Program-made: the position numbers and the translations under genes
The notes under the pieces: model-generated
Databases searched by the model: none
What the model was told of the DNA's origin: nothing
Seen by the model: only the letters and a program-made list of their open reading frames with translations
In this document: positions 1 through 7,305 of the stretch, piece by piece
Position numbering within the stretch: position 1 is the first letter of the stretch
How the letters are laid out: every line of letters begins with the position of its first letter
Source: Bacillota bacterium
GTDB taxonomy: Bacteria; Bacillota; Clostridia; Christensenellales; UMGS416
NCBI GenBank assembly: GCA_023410875.1
Contig: JAEYPH010000097.1
Location: forward strand, 1 to 46,533
Length of the DNA stretch: 46,533 nucleotides
Direction: 5' to 3'

Positions 1-2
1 TG

Positions 3-626
3 CTGTCCTCGATGAATGAGATCAACGCCTCCTCTGCGAGCATCTCGCGCATCATCAAGGTCATCGACGACATCGCCTTCCAGACCAACCTGCTGGCGCT
101 GAACGCCGCCGTGGAGGCCGCCCGGGCTGGGCAGCACGGCAAGGGCTTCGCCGTGGTGGCCGAAGAGGTGCGCAACCTGGCTGCCCGCAGCGCCAACGCC
201 GCCAAGGAGACCACGGCGATGATCGAGGGTTCCATGCAGAAGGCCGCCGAGGGCACGAAGATCGCCAACGAGACGGCCCAGGCGCTGGGCAAGATCGTGG
301 AGGGCGTGGAGAAGGCCAATGAGCTTGTGGGCGCTATCGCCCGCGCCAGCAACGAGCAGGCCACGGCGGTGGCCCAGGTGAACCGCGGCATCGAGCAGGT
401 GAGCCAGGTCGTGCAGACCAACAGCGCCACCGCGGAAGAGAGTGCCGCAACATCCGAGGAGCTCTCCGGGCAAGCCGAGCTCCTTAAGGAGATGGTGGGC
501 CGCTTCCAGCTCAAGGGCCAGATGCAGGCCAAACCCGCCCGCGCGGCGCTGCCCCAGGGCCGCGGCGATGCCAAGCCTATGAGGACCAGACTTTCGCTCA
601 ACGATCGGGAGTTCGGGAAGTACTAA
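3..626 (+). CDS. methyl-accepting chemotaxis protein, C-terminal part (truncated by window edge)
   Basis: The reading frame is open from the first full codon, so the gene starts before the window. What is present is the cytoplasmic signalling domain of a chemoreceptor. The conserved hairpin tip IDDIAFQTNLLALNAAVEAA is visible, followed by ARAGQHGKGFAVVAEEVRNL, which is the region that contacts CheA and CheW. After it comes a long Ala/Glu-rich coiled coil (the descending helix with methylation-type Glu/Gln positions) and a short tail ending in FGKY. The family transduces ligand binding to the CheA kinase in the membrane-proximal array. The ligand-binding and membrane parts are outside the window, so the stimulus cannot be inferred. 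A terminator-like hairpin follows at 647-678. Confidence 0.95.
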   Translation: MSSMNEINASSASISRIIKVIDDIAFQTNLLALNAAVEAARAGQHGKGFAVVAEEVRNLAARSANAAKETTAMIEGSMQKAAEGTKIANETAQALGKIVEGVEKANELVGAIARASNEQATAVAQVNRGIEQVSQVVQTNSATAEESAATSEELSGQAELLKEMVGRFQLKGQMQAKPARAALPQGRGDAKPMRTRLSLNDREFGKY

Positions 627-646
627 ACAGAGTCAGTGACAAAACA

Positions 647-695
647 CAGAGGGGCGTGCCATGCGGCGTGCCCCTCTGCGTTGCAAGCATTTTTT
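647..695 (+). terminator. terminator-like hairpin after the chemoreceptor gene
   Basis: CAGAGGGGCGTGCC (647-660) pairs with GGCGTGCCCCTCTG (665-678) around an ATGC loop, with two G-T wobbles. A run of six T follows at 690-695. The T run is 11 nt from the stem, so termination efficiency is uncertain. Its position 20 nt after the stop codon fits a factor-independent terminator. Confidence 0.6.
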
Positions 696-707
696 CTATC
701 CGCATCC

Positions 708-770
708 GTAGGGCCGTATTGCATACGGCCCCCCAAGTCGCCCACAGGGCCGTATGCAATACGGCCCTAC
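708..770. repeat. perfect 24-bp inverted repeat, each arm itself near-palindromic
   Basis: The arm at 708-731 and the arm at 747-770 are exact reverse complements over 24 bp, separated by 15 bp. Each arm is also nearly palindromic (GGGCCGTAT, a TGC/GCA centre, ATACGGCCC), so either one long cruciform or two small hairpins can form. It lies in a gene-free stretch (627-1053). No open frame with good coding character crosses it. It resembles REP/MITE-type intergenic palindromes. No transposase is nearby. I saw no other copy in the window. Confidence 0.8.
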
Positions 771-877
771 AATTTCGATCGAACCAATGCTTCCCGTCCA
801 TGGTATACCATCATTTTCTACTTGAACGGTACTTTACAAAATGCATGCCCCTCTGGTATGCTAATGCCATTCCATCG

Positions 878-1053
878 AGGAGGATTTCAAGGAGTGAAGA
901 TTCGCGCATAAGTTGGCAAATGACTCTTCCGGCGGCTGCAACAAAGCGGGGCCGGACATGATGTTTTGCCGGCTGCGCGCGCTGTTTTCGTCCTTCCACC
1001 GATGGGCTCAAACGGTCTTTTTGCGCGCTTCCGGCATTTGAGGAGGCGTTTTT
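878..1053 (+). promoter_or_regulatory. structured leader of the ABC-F gene with possible 5-residue leader peptide
   Basis: An AGGAGG at 878-883 precedes a GTG codon at 894 that opens a very short frame, MKIRA, ending at 911. Downstream, GCGGGGCCGG (946-955) can pair with CCGGCTGCGC (969-978). The same right arm, extended as GCCGGCTGCGCGC (968-980), can instead pair with GCGCGCTTCCGGC (1023-1035), just before the ABC-F ribosome binding site AGGAGG (1041-1046). Mutually exclusive hairpins behind a tiny reading frame are the layout of ribosome-mediated attenuators known for antibiotic-resistance ABC-F genes. Whether this one works that way is inference. Positions 779-877 show nothing else recognisable. 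Confidence 0.4.
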
Positions 1054-2649
1054 TTGTTAGTACTGAAAGCCCATGATCTTTATATGGAATATGGAGAGCG
1101 GCTGCTGTTCCGGATAGACGACCTGGAGCTGCACAGCGGCGACCGCGTGGGGCTGGTGGGCCGCAACGGCTGCGGCAAGACCACGCTCATGAACGTGCTG
1201 TGCGGCTTTGCGCAGCCGGTGAGCGGCACGGTGACACCCTACGCGCCGCTGGCAATGATCCCCCAATTCAGCGACGACACCGACGGCACGCAGATACTCA
1301 AGCAGCAGCGGGAGCTTTGGGGCATCCCGGAAGCTGCCATGAGCGGGGGAGAGCGCACCAAGCTGCTCATCGCCCGCGCCATGGGCCGCGAGAGCGGCGC
1401 GCTGTTCTGCGACGAGCCCACCAGCAACCTGGACGCCGAGGGCATCGCCCGGCTGGAAGCGGAGCTGGCGGCCTACGAGGGCGCGCTGGTTGTCGTGAGC
1501 CACGACCGCGCGCTGCTGGACCGGTTCTGCCGGCGCATCTGGGAGCTGGAGGACGGGCGGCTGCGCGTCTACCGCGGCAACTGGACCGACTACCGCGCCC
1601 AGAAGGAGCATGAGCGCCAGCGCTCCTGGGATGAATATGAAAGTTACACCGCCGAGCGCAACCACCTGCTGGAGGCGGCGCGGGGGGCCATGAGCCGCAG
1701 CAAGTCCGTGCGCAAGGCCCCCGCACGTATGGGCAATTCCGAAGCGCGGCTGCACCGGCGGGAAGCCACCGAGGTAAGCGAGACGCTGGCCCGCGCCGGG
1801 AAGGTGATCGAGCGCCGCCTGGAGCGACTGGAAGCAAAGGAGAAGCCCCGGGACGCCGCGCGGGTGCGCCTGAGTGGCCGCGACGTGGACCAGAGCGGCG
1901 CGCGGGTGCTGCTGCGGGTGCGGGACCTGCGCTTTGCGTGGCCCGGAGGCCCCGAGGTTCTGCGCGGCGTGAGCTTCGCCGTGGAGCGGGGCATGCGCCT
2001 GGCCATCACCGGGGCCAACGGCGCAGGCAAGACCACGCTGCTGCACTGCCTGGCCCAGGGCGGGCCGCAGGTATGGGAGACGCCCGGCGTTGCAAAGGGG
2101 TATTTCCGCCAGGACTTAAGCCTGTTGCGCGGCGATTGGACGCTGCTGCAGAACGTGCTGGAGGACGCCGCGGTGAGCACACAGACGGCGCGCAACATGC
2201 TGGCCCGGGTGCTGCTGAGCGCCGACAGCCTGCAGCGCCCCGCCGGTGTGCTGTCCGGCGGCGAGCGCGCCAAGGCCGCGCTGGTCAAGCTGCTGGCCAG
2301 CCCCGCCAACCTGCTGCTGCTGGATGAGCCCACGAATTTTCTGGACGTCTATGCGCTGGAGGGCCTGGAGGACATGATGGCCCAGTTCCCCGGAACCATC
2401 GTGTTTGTGAGCCACGACCGCTACTTCACCGACAAGCTGGCCACCCACGAGCTGGCGCTGCGCCAGGGCCGCCTGCAGGAGGCGGCCTTCCAGACCGTAG
2501 TAAGCGACGACACCGCCGCGCAGGCCATGGCGCTGCGCCTGCGGCGTGACGCTGTGCTGGCCCGCCTGTCGCAGGCCAAGGCCGGGCCCCAGCGCGCCGC
2601 GTTGGAAGAGGAGTTCAACGCGCTGGAGGAACAATTGAAACAGAGATAG
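1054..2649 (+). CDS. ABC-F family ATP-binding protein (ribosome-associated, possible antibiotic target protection)
   Basis: This 531-residue protein has two ABC ATPase domains in tandem and no membrane segments, the ABC-F arrangement. Domain 1 has a Walker A at residues 36-44 (GRNGCGKTT), a signature SGGE at 97-100 and a Walker B CDEPTSNLD at about 119-127. Domain 2 has GANGAGKTT near 319, LSGGERAK near 400 and LLDEPTNFLD near 421. The Walker A to signature distance in domain 1 is only about 60 residues, so domain 1 is compact and shows no obvious arm insertion, as in Vga/Lsa/Msr-type members. A charged linker (about 185-280) joins the domains, where the ribosome-probing interdomain helix lies. 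The TTG start is chosen because AGGAGG sits 7 nt upstream and no better start exists. ABC-F proteins bind the ribosomal E site. Resistance versus a housekeeping role cannot be decided from sequence. Confidence 0.9.
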   Translation: MLVLKAHDLYMEYGERLLFRIDDLELHSGDRVGLVGRNGCGKTTLMNVLCGFAQPVSGTVTPYAPLAMIPQFSDDTDGTQILKQQRELWGIPEAAMSGGERTKLLIARAMGRESGALFCDEPTSNLDAEGIARLEAELAAYEGALVVVSHDRALLDRFCRRIWELEDGRLRVYRGNWTDYRAQKEHERQRSWDEYESYTAERNHLLEAARGAMSRSKSVRKAPARMGNSEARLHRREATEVSETLARAGKVIERRLERLEAKEKPRDAARVRLSGRDVDQSGARVLLRVRDLRFAWPGGPEVLRGVSFAVERGMRLAITGANGAGKTTLLHCLAQGGPQVWETPGVAKGYFRQDLSLLRGDWTLLQNVLEDAAVSTQTARNMLARVLLSADSLQRPAGVLSGGERAKAALVKLLASPANLLLLDEPTNFLDVYALEGLEDMMAQFPGTIVFVSHDRYFTDKLATHELALRQGRLQEAAFQTVVSDDTAAQAMALRLRRDAVLARLSQAKAGPQRAALEEEFNALEEQLKQR

Positions 2650-2662
2650 GTTGCGATACAAA

Positions 2663-2687
2663 GGCCCGTCGCTGTGTGCGGCGGGCC
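2663..2687 (+). terminator. hairpin after the ABC-F gene
   Basis: GGCCCGTCGC (2663-2672) pairs with GCGGCGGGCC (2678-2687) with one wobble and a TGTGT loop, 13 nt after the stop codon. No T run follows directly, so it may be a weak terminator or an mRNA 3'-end stabiliser. Confidence 0.45.
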
Positions 2688-2826
2688 CATGTGTAACGAT
2701 TTGCTTTGTGCTCATCACCCCATTTCGACATTTTTTTCCTTGCTTCGATACGTATAGACAAAATATGATGGCCCCCATATAATCTATGTATTCTACTTAA
2801 AAACCGAAGAAAGCCAATGAGGGCAG

Positions 2827-5800
2827 TTGCAAGTTCGTATGGGCAATATTCGCAGGCAGTTGGGCCGGATGTTCCGGTTCATTCTTGGCGGCAGGACCGC
2901 CAAGCTTCAAAACCAATTGAATCGCCTGCAGGAAAGTGAGCAGAGTCTTCGCATCATGTTGTTGAGCATGGGCGACGGCGTAATCGCCACAGACAGCCGC
3001 GCGACCATCACAATGCTCAACCCTTCCGCAGAGGAGCTCACCGGCTGGCCGCTGGAGCGCGCAGTAGGCCGGCCCTTTTCCGAAGTTTTCCATGTCTACA
3101 ACAGCGCCACCGGGCAGCCGGTAGAAGACATCGTGCAGACTGTGCTGACCACCGGGAGCAAGGTCGATCTGACCAATCACACTGTGCTCATCAGCGCCGC
3201 CGGCGTCCACAGGCACATCAGCCACAGCGCCGCGCCCATCCGCGATGGCCATGGCCAGCTGGTCGGCGTCGTGCTCATCTTCAGCGACATCACCGAGCGC
3301 TACCGTCTTCAACAGCAGCTACGCCTGTCGGAAGCGCGCAGCACCGCGGCCGTCAAGTTGGCGCGGCTGGGTACCTGGGAATATGACGCCGTGGCCAACA
3401 CGGTGGTTTGGTCGCCAGTATACAAACAGATTATGGGCGTACCGGAGGATTTCCAGCCCGAGCCGGATTTCTGGGATACCCTGGTGCACCCCGATGACCT
3501 GGGCCGCGCCGTCGCCGTGCGCCTGGAAGCCATGGAGTGCGGAACCTATTATACGCAGCAGTACCGTATCCACCGCCACAACGACGGCGCTTTGCGCTAT
3601 CTGCAGACCCACGCCTCCATCGAGCGCGACGACGGCGGCAATGTCGTCAAAATGATGGGCGCGCTGCAGGACGTCACCGATCAGGTGGAGGCGCAGCAGC
3701 GCATCCTCGAGAGCGAAGCGCTGTTCCGCATGACTTTTGAGCGAACGGCAGTGGGGATGGCCCATGTGGCGCTGGATGGCCGCCTGATGCGCGCCAACCC
3801 CGCGCTTTGCAGCATTCTGGGCCATCAAGAGTCGGAACTGCTGCAGCGAACGCTGTTCGACATTACCTTGCCCGACAGTTGGGAAGCGATGAGGCGTAAT
3901 ATGGATCATCTCATCGCGCGGCGCGTGCCCTCGCTCAGCGCGGAGCGGCGCTTCCTGCATAAGAACGGCGAGGTTGTGTGGCTGGCGCTCACGACCACCG
4001 TCATGGCACATCAGGATGGCAGCGCGGCCTATCTCATCATGTCGGCCACGGACATCACCGAGAGGCGCCAGGCGGAGACCGCCCTGCGCCAAAGCGACCA
4101 AAGGCTGCGCCGGGCGCAGGAGATTTCCCACACCGGCAACTGGGAGATCGACTTGGCCACCTCCATGCTGTGGGCGTCCGATGAGGCGTTCCGCATCTAT
4201 GGCTACGAGATCGCCGAGGGCAACCACTTGCCGCTCTCGGTGCCACAGAGCGCCGTCGTGGCCGAGGATCGGCCCAGGATGGACCGGGCGCTGCAGCAAC
4301 TGCTGGCTCAGGACGCGAACTACGATATGAAGTTCACGATCCGCCGCCAGGTTGACGGCCAGTTGCGCCATGTGCACTCCATGGCCATCGTGGAGCGCGA
4401 CGGGCAGGGCAAGCCGCTGTGCGTGATCGGTGTACTGCAGGATATCACCGAGCGCAGGCGCATGGAAGAGGAATACGGCCGGGCGCTGGAGACCACGATG
4501 GATGGCTTCTGGATGGTTGACAGCCAGATGAGAGTCCTCATGGTCAACACGGCCATCTGCGATATGCTGGGCTATTCCCGCGAGGAACTTGTGGGCATGC
4601 ATGTATCCAATCTGAGAATGCAATACATGCCCGAGGAAGTATGCCATACCCAGCAGAGAATCCGGCAGACAGGATCGGAGCGATCAGAAACCAGGCTGCG
4701 GCGCAAGGACGGCGCCATCATCGATGTAGAAGTTTCACTGAGCTATGCTGCGGACTCCCGGTACACCAGCGCCTTCATTCGCGACATCACCGATCGCAAA
4801 CGCAAGGAAAACCGCATCCAGTTCCTGAACTGCCATGATGCGATGACGGGGCTGCACAACCGTGCCTTTTTCGAAGAGGAATGCAGCCGCCTGGACACCG
4901 CCTGCCAATTGCCTGTCTCCATCATCATGGGCGATATCAACGGCCTGAAACTGACCAACGACGTGTTCGGCCATGCCCACGGCGACGAGTTGCTGTGCAC
5001 CATCGCCGCCATCCTGCGCCGCTGCGCCCGCGAGGGGGACATCATTGCCCGCATCGGCGGCGACGAGTTCTGCCTGCTGCTGCCCAATGCGGAGCAGGAA
5101 GTGGCGCGGGCCATTTGCAAGCGCATACGGCATGCCTGCGAGGAGACGGTGCTCCGCCTGGGCGACGGCGTGTTCCGCCCCAGCCTGGCGCTGGGCTATG
5201 CTACCCGCCAGTCTCTGGAGCAGAGCTTCGCCGCGGTGTTCAAAGACACAGAGGACGCCATGTACCGGCGTAAGCTGCTGGAGCGCAAGAGCATGCACAG
5301 TTCGTTGATCGCCTCCATCCGCACGACGATGTATGAGAAGAGCCACGAGACCCGCGAGCACGCCGACCGCATGGCTTCTCTGGCGCGCCGGCTGGGCGAG
5401 GCCATGGGCCTAAGCGACGACCAGCTTTCAGAGTTGGAGCTGCTGAGCTCCCTGCACGATCTGGGTAAGATCGGCATCGCCGAGCACATACTGGCCAAGC
5501 CCGGCCCGCTGGCCCGCGAAGAATGGGTGGAGATGCGCAAACACCCGGAGATCGGCTATCGCATCGCCCAGGCGTCGCCGGAGCTGGCTGCTGTGGCCGA
5601 GGGCATCCTGTGCCACCACGAGCGCTGGGATGGCGCCGGCTACCCCCAGGGGCTGCGGGGAGACGCCATACCGCTGCTGGCGCGCATCCTGACCGTTGTG
5701 GACAGCTTCGATGCCATGACCAATGACCGCGCCTATCACAAGGCCATAAGCGAAGCGGAAGCGCTCCGGGAGATCGCCGCCTGTGCCGGCCGGCAGTTCG

Positions 5801-5865
5801 ACCCCGCCATTTGTGAGAAGTTCCTGCACATCATGCAAGGGGGCAGCCCGGCTTCCCAGCCTTGA
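2827..5865 (+). CDS. multi-PAS protein with GGDEF and HD-GYP domains (c-di-GMP turnover)
   Basis: About 1012 residues. Five PAS-type sensor modules follow one another (roughly 40-160, 165-285, 290-415, 418-545, 548-660), each ending in a DITE/DITD-like segment. A GGDEF domain follows (RIGGDEF near 742-748; an I-site-type REGD lies five residues before GGDEF), then an HD-GYP domain (LHDLGK near 876, HHERWDGAGYP near 930). GGDEF domains make c-di-GMP and HD-GYP domains hydrolyse it. Both sets of signature residues are intact, so it may be bifunctional. No membrane segment or signal peptide is seen, which indicates a cytosolic sensor. The start is uncertain: TTG 2827 has GAGG only 4 nt upstream, and ATG 2839 is the alternative. 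The C-terminal half is paralogous to the protein at 26.7-30.8 kb. Confidence 0.9.
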   Translation: MQVRMGNIRRQLGRMFRFILGGRTAKLQNQLNRLQESEQSLRIMLLSMGDGVIATDSRATITMLNPSAEELTGWPLERAVGRPFSEVFHVYNSATGQPVEDIVQTVLTTGSKVDLTNHTVLISAAGVHRHISHSAAPIRDGHGQLVGVVLIFSDITERYRLQQQLRLSEARSTAAVKLARLGTWEYDAVANTVVWSPVYKQIMGVPEDFQPEPDFWDTLVHPDDLGRAVAVRLEAMECGTYYTQQYRIHRHNDGALRYLQTHASIERDDGGNVVKMMGALQDVTDQVEAQQRILESEALFRMTFERTAVGMAHVALDGRLMRANPALCSILGHQESELLQRTLFDITLPDSWEAMRRNMDHLIARRVPSLSAERRFLHKNGEVVWLALTTTVMAHQDGSAAYLIMSATDITERRQAETALRQSDQRLRRAQEISHTGNWEIDLATSMLWASDEAFRIYGYEIAEGNHLPLSVPQSAVVAEDRPRMDRALQQLLAQDANYDMKFTIRRQVDGQLRHVHSMAIVERDGQGKPLCVIGVLQDITERRRMEEEYGRALETTMDGFWMVDSQMRVLMVNTAICDMLGYSREELVGMHVSNLRMQYMPEEVCHTQQRIRQTGSERSETRLRRKDGAIIDVEVSLSYAADSRYTSAFIRDITDRKRKENRIQFLNCHDAMTGLHNRAFFEEECSRLDTACQLPVSIIMGDINGLKLTNDVFGHAHGDELLCTIAAILRRCAREGDIIARIGGDEFCLLLPNAEQEVARAICKRIRHACEETVLRLGDGVFRPSLALGYATRQSLEQSFAAVFKDTEDAMYRRKLLERKSMHSSLIASIRTTMYEKSHETREHADRMASLARRLGEAMGLSDDQLSELELLSSLHDLGKIGIAEHILAKPGPLAREEWVEMRKHPEIGYRIAQASPELAAVAEGILCHHERWDGAGYPQGLRGDAIPLLARILTVVDSFDAMTNDRAYHKAISEAEALREIAACAGRQFDPAICEKFLHIMQGGSPASQP

Positions 5866-5967
5866 CCGGCATGGCACACAAGGGTACAATGAACATGTGC
5901 TGGCATTGTCAGCATGATTTGGTGCTGTCGCCTAAACGTATAAATGCATATACCAAACAAGGGAAAG

Positions 5968-6176
5968 AATTTCGCGCCTGCAAGCGCGACCCTGCGCATC
6001 GCCTCGCCGACATCCAGTCGGCGAGTGCGGCAGAGCCGCACAAGGCGACGCTGGGCTACGGCGCATCCTGCGCCAGGGCCAAAGGGCTTTCCTATCGCCC
6101 AGGATGCATGGTCGAGCAGGGGCTGAAAGCCCCGGCCAGACCTTTGGAAACCTTCGGGACCCAAAACTTTAATATT
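5968..6176 (+). repeat. SR1 structured element, copy A (candidate structured RNA), upstream of dtd
   Basis: This gene-free stretch (5866-6220) holds a multi-hairpin element also found near 24.24 and 34.24 kb. Visible stems are a GC hairpin at about 5972-5988; CTCGCCGAC/GTCGGCGAG (6003-6011/6017-6025, loop ATCCA); GTGCGGC/GCCGCAC (6025-6031/6035-6041); GGCGCA/TGCGCC (6060-6065/6069-6074); CCAAAGG/CCTTTGG (6079-6085/6141-6147); and, nested inside the last, GGGGCT/AGCCCC (6119-6124/6128-6133). The shared 3' tail reads GGAAACCTTCGGG and ends near TTTAATATT, 45 nt before dtd. Several stems differ from the other copies by pair-preserving changes. A TATAAA lies 32 nt before the first hairpin (5939-5944). 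Confidence 0.75.
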
Positions 6177-6220
6177 TGATGAAACGACGGCACCGGTGAT
6201 ATTTATTTGAGGAGTTCTTT

Positions 6221-6670
6221 GTGCGCGCAGTAATTCAGAGAGTGAAAAGCGCCCATGTGGAAGTGGAAAACCAGACGGTCGGCGGCATCGGCCGGGGCCT
6301 GCTGGTGCTGCTGGGCGTGGAGCACGGCGACGGCGCGCAGGACCTGGATTACATCTGCGCCAAGATCGCCGGGCTGCGCGTGTTTGAGGATGCCCAGGGC
6401 AAGATGAACCTGCCCGTGTCCGAGGCCGGGGGCCAGGTTTGCGTCGTGTCGCAGTTCACGCTGTGCGGTGACGCCCGCCATGGCCGTCGGCCCAGCTTCT
6501 CCTCGGCGGCGGTGCCCCAGGAAGGGGAGCGCTGGTATGAGGCGGCGCTGGACGCCCTGCGGCGGCTGGGGCTGGCCGTGGCCAGCGGGCGCTTTGGCGC
6601 CGACATGCAGGTGCACCTGGTCAACGACGGCCCGGTGACGATACTGCTGGACAGCCGCAAGTTGTTTTAA
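6221..6670 (+). CDS. dtd: D-aminoacyl-tRNA deacylase
   Basis: This 149-residue protein has the usual DTD length. It begins MRAVIQRV, carries the catalytic segment VSQFTL (about residues 84-89) and the C-terminal NDGPVT motif (about 136-141), which together form the cross-subunit active site of the homodimer. The enzyme hydrolyses D-amino acids from mischarged tRNA in the cytosol, a translation proofreading step. GTG is used as the start because GAGGAG lies 6-11 nt upstream and the family's conserved N-terminus begins exactly there. It is followed at 17 nt by an MBL-fold gene and then hemZ, probably one transcript. SR1 copy A lies just upstream and could be part of its leader. Confidence 0.96.
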   Translation: MRAVIQRVKSAHVEVENQTVGGIGRGLLVLLGVEHGDGAQDLDYICAKIAGLRVFEDAQGKMNLPVSEAGGQVCVVSQFTLCGDARHGRRPSFSSAAVPQEGERWYEAALDALRRLGLAVASGRFGADMQVHLVNDGPVTILLDSRKLF

Positions 6671-6687
6671 GGCATAGGAGCTTATCA

Positions 6688-7305
6688 ATGACAGTATTGC
6701 CCATTGCCACCGGCCGCATCGACGGCCGCAGCTATCTGATATACGACGGCAGCGAGGCCGCCATCATCGATCCCGACATCAACGTGCCGGCCATCCAGAC
6801 CGCGCTGGAGGCGTCCGGCGCGGGGCTTAAGTGGATTCTGCTGACCCACTGCCACTTTGACCACACCGCCGGCGTGGCGGCGCTGCGGCAGCATACCGGG
6901 GCAGCCGTGGCCATCCACGAGCTGGACGCGCCGGGGCTCAATGACCAAGCCGTCAATATGACCTCGTTCTTCCGCCAGCAGCCCACGACCGGCATACTTG
7001 TGGACCGGCAGCTGCGTGAGGGGGACACGATACCGCTGGGCGCGGTCACGCTGACGGCGATGCACACGCCGGGGCACACCGTGGGCGGCTGCTGCTATCT
7101 GGGCAGCGACGGCAACCTGTTCACCGGCGACACATTGTTCCGCGGCTCCTACGGCACCACGCTGGCCACCGGCGGCGATATGAACGCGTTGCGCACGAGC
7201 GTGGAGCGCCTGTACGCGCTGGATGAGAACCTCGTGATTTGGCCCGGCCACGGCCACAAGAGCACCATCGGGCGGGAACGCCGCCTGGACCTGATCCACA
7301 AATGA
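6688..7305 (+). CDS. MBL-fold metallo-hydrolase (glyoxalase II-like)
   Basis: A 205-residue single-domain metallo-beta-lactamase-fold protein. The metal-binding signature is THCHFDHTAG (about residues 52-61, HxHxDH). Later ligands are HTPGHTVGG (near 130), FTGDTLFRG (near 147) and PGHGHKST (near 188). This pattern matches the YcbL/glyoxalase II-like group of binuclear zinc thioester or ester hydrolases. The physiological substrate is not evident. AGGAG lies 7 nt before the ATG. Its stop codon overlaps the hemZ start (ATGA), so the two are translationally coupled. Confidence 0.9.
   Translation: MTVLPIATGRIDGRSYLIYDGSEAAIIDPDINVPAIQTALEASGAGLKWILLTHCHFDHTAGVAALRQHTGAAVAIHELDAPGLNDQAVNMTSFFRQQPTTGILVDRQLREGDTIPLGAVTLTAMHTPGHTVGGCCYLGSDGNLFTGDTLFRGSYGTTLATGGDMNALRTSVERLYALDENLVIWPGHGHKSTIGRERRLDLIHK

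Noticed and set aside
636..961. Small overlapping frames across the 24-bp inverted repeat
   Set aside because: They read through palindromes and a terminator-like hairpin, lack ribosome binding sites and have no coding character.
1057..2046. Minus-strand open frame of 329 codons opposite the ABC-F gene
   Set aside because: Its low-complexity Ala/His/Gln composition and lack of family features mark it as the complement of the ATPase.
5968..6176. SR1 as a CRISPR array, tRNA cluster or IS end
   Set aside because: There are no regularly spaced direct repeats, no cloverleaf and no transposase. The copies are single and far apart.
5862..6179. 105-codon plus-strand frame between the GGDEF/HD-GYP gene and dtd
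   Set aside because: It runs through SR1 copy A, and its equivalent frame is not kept in copies B and C. The hairpins explain the sequence better.
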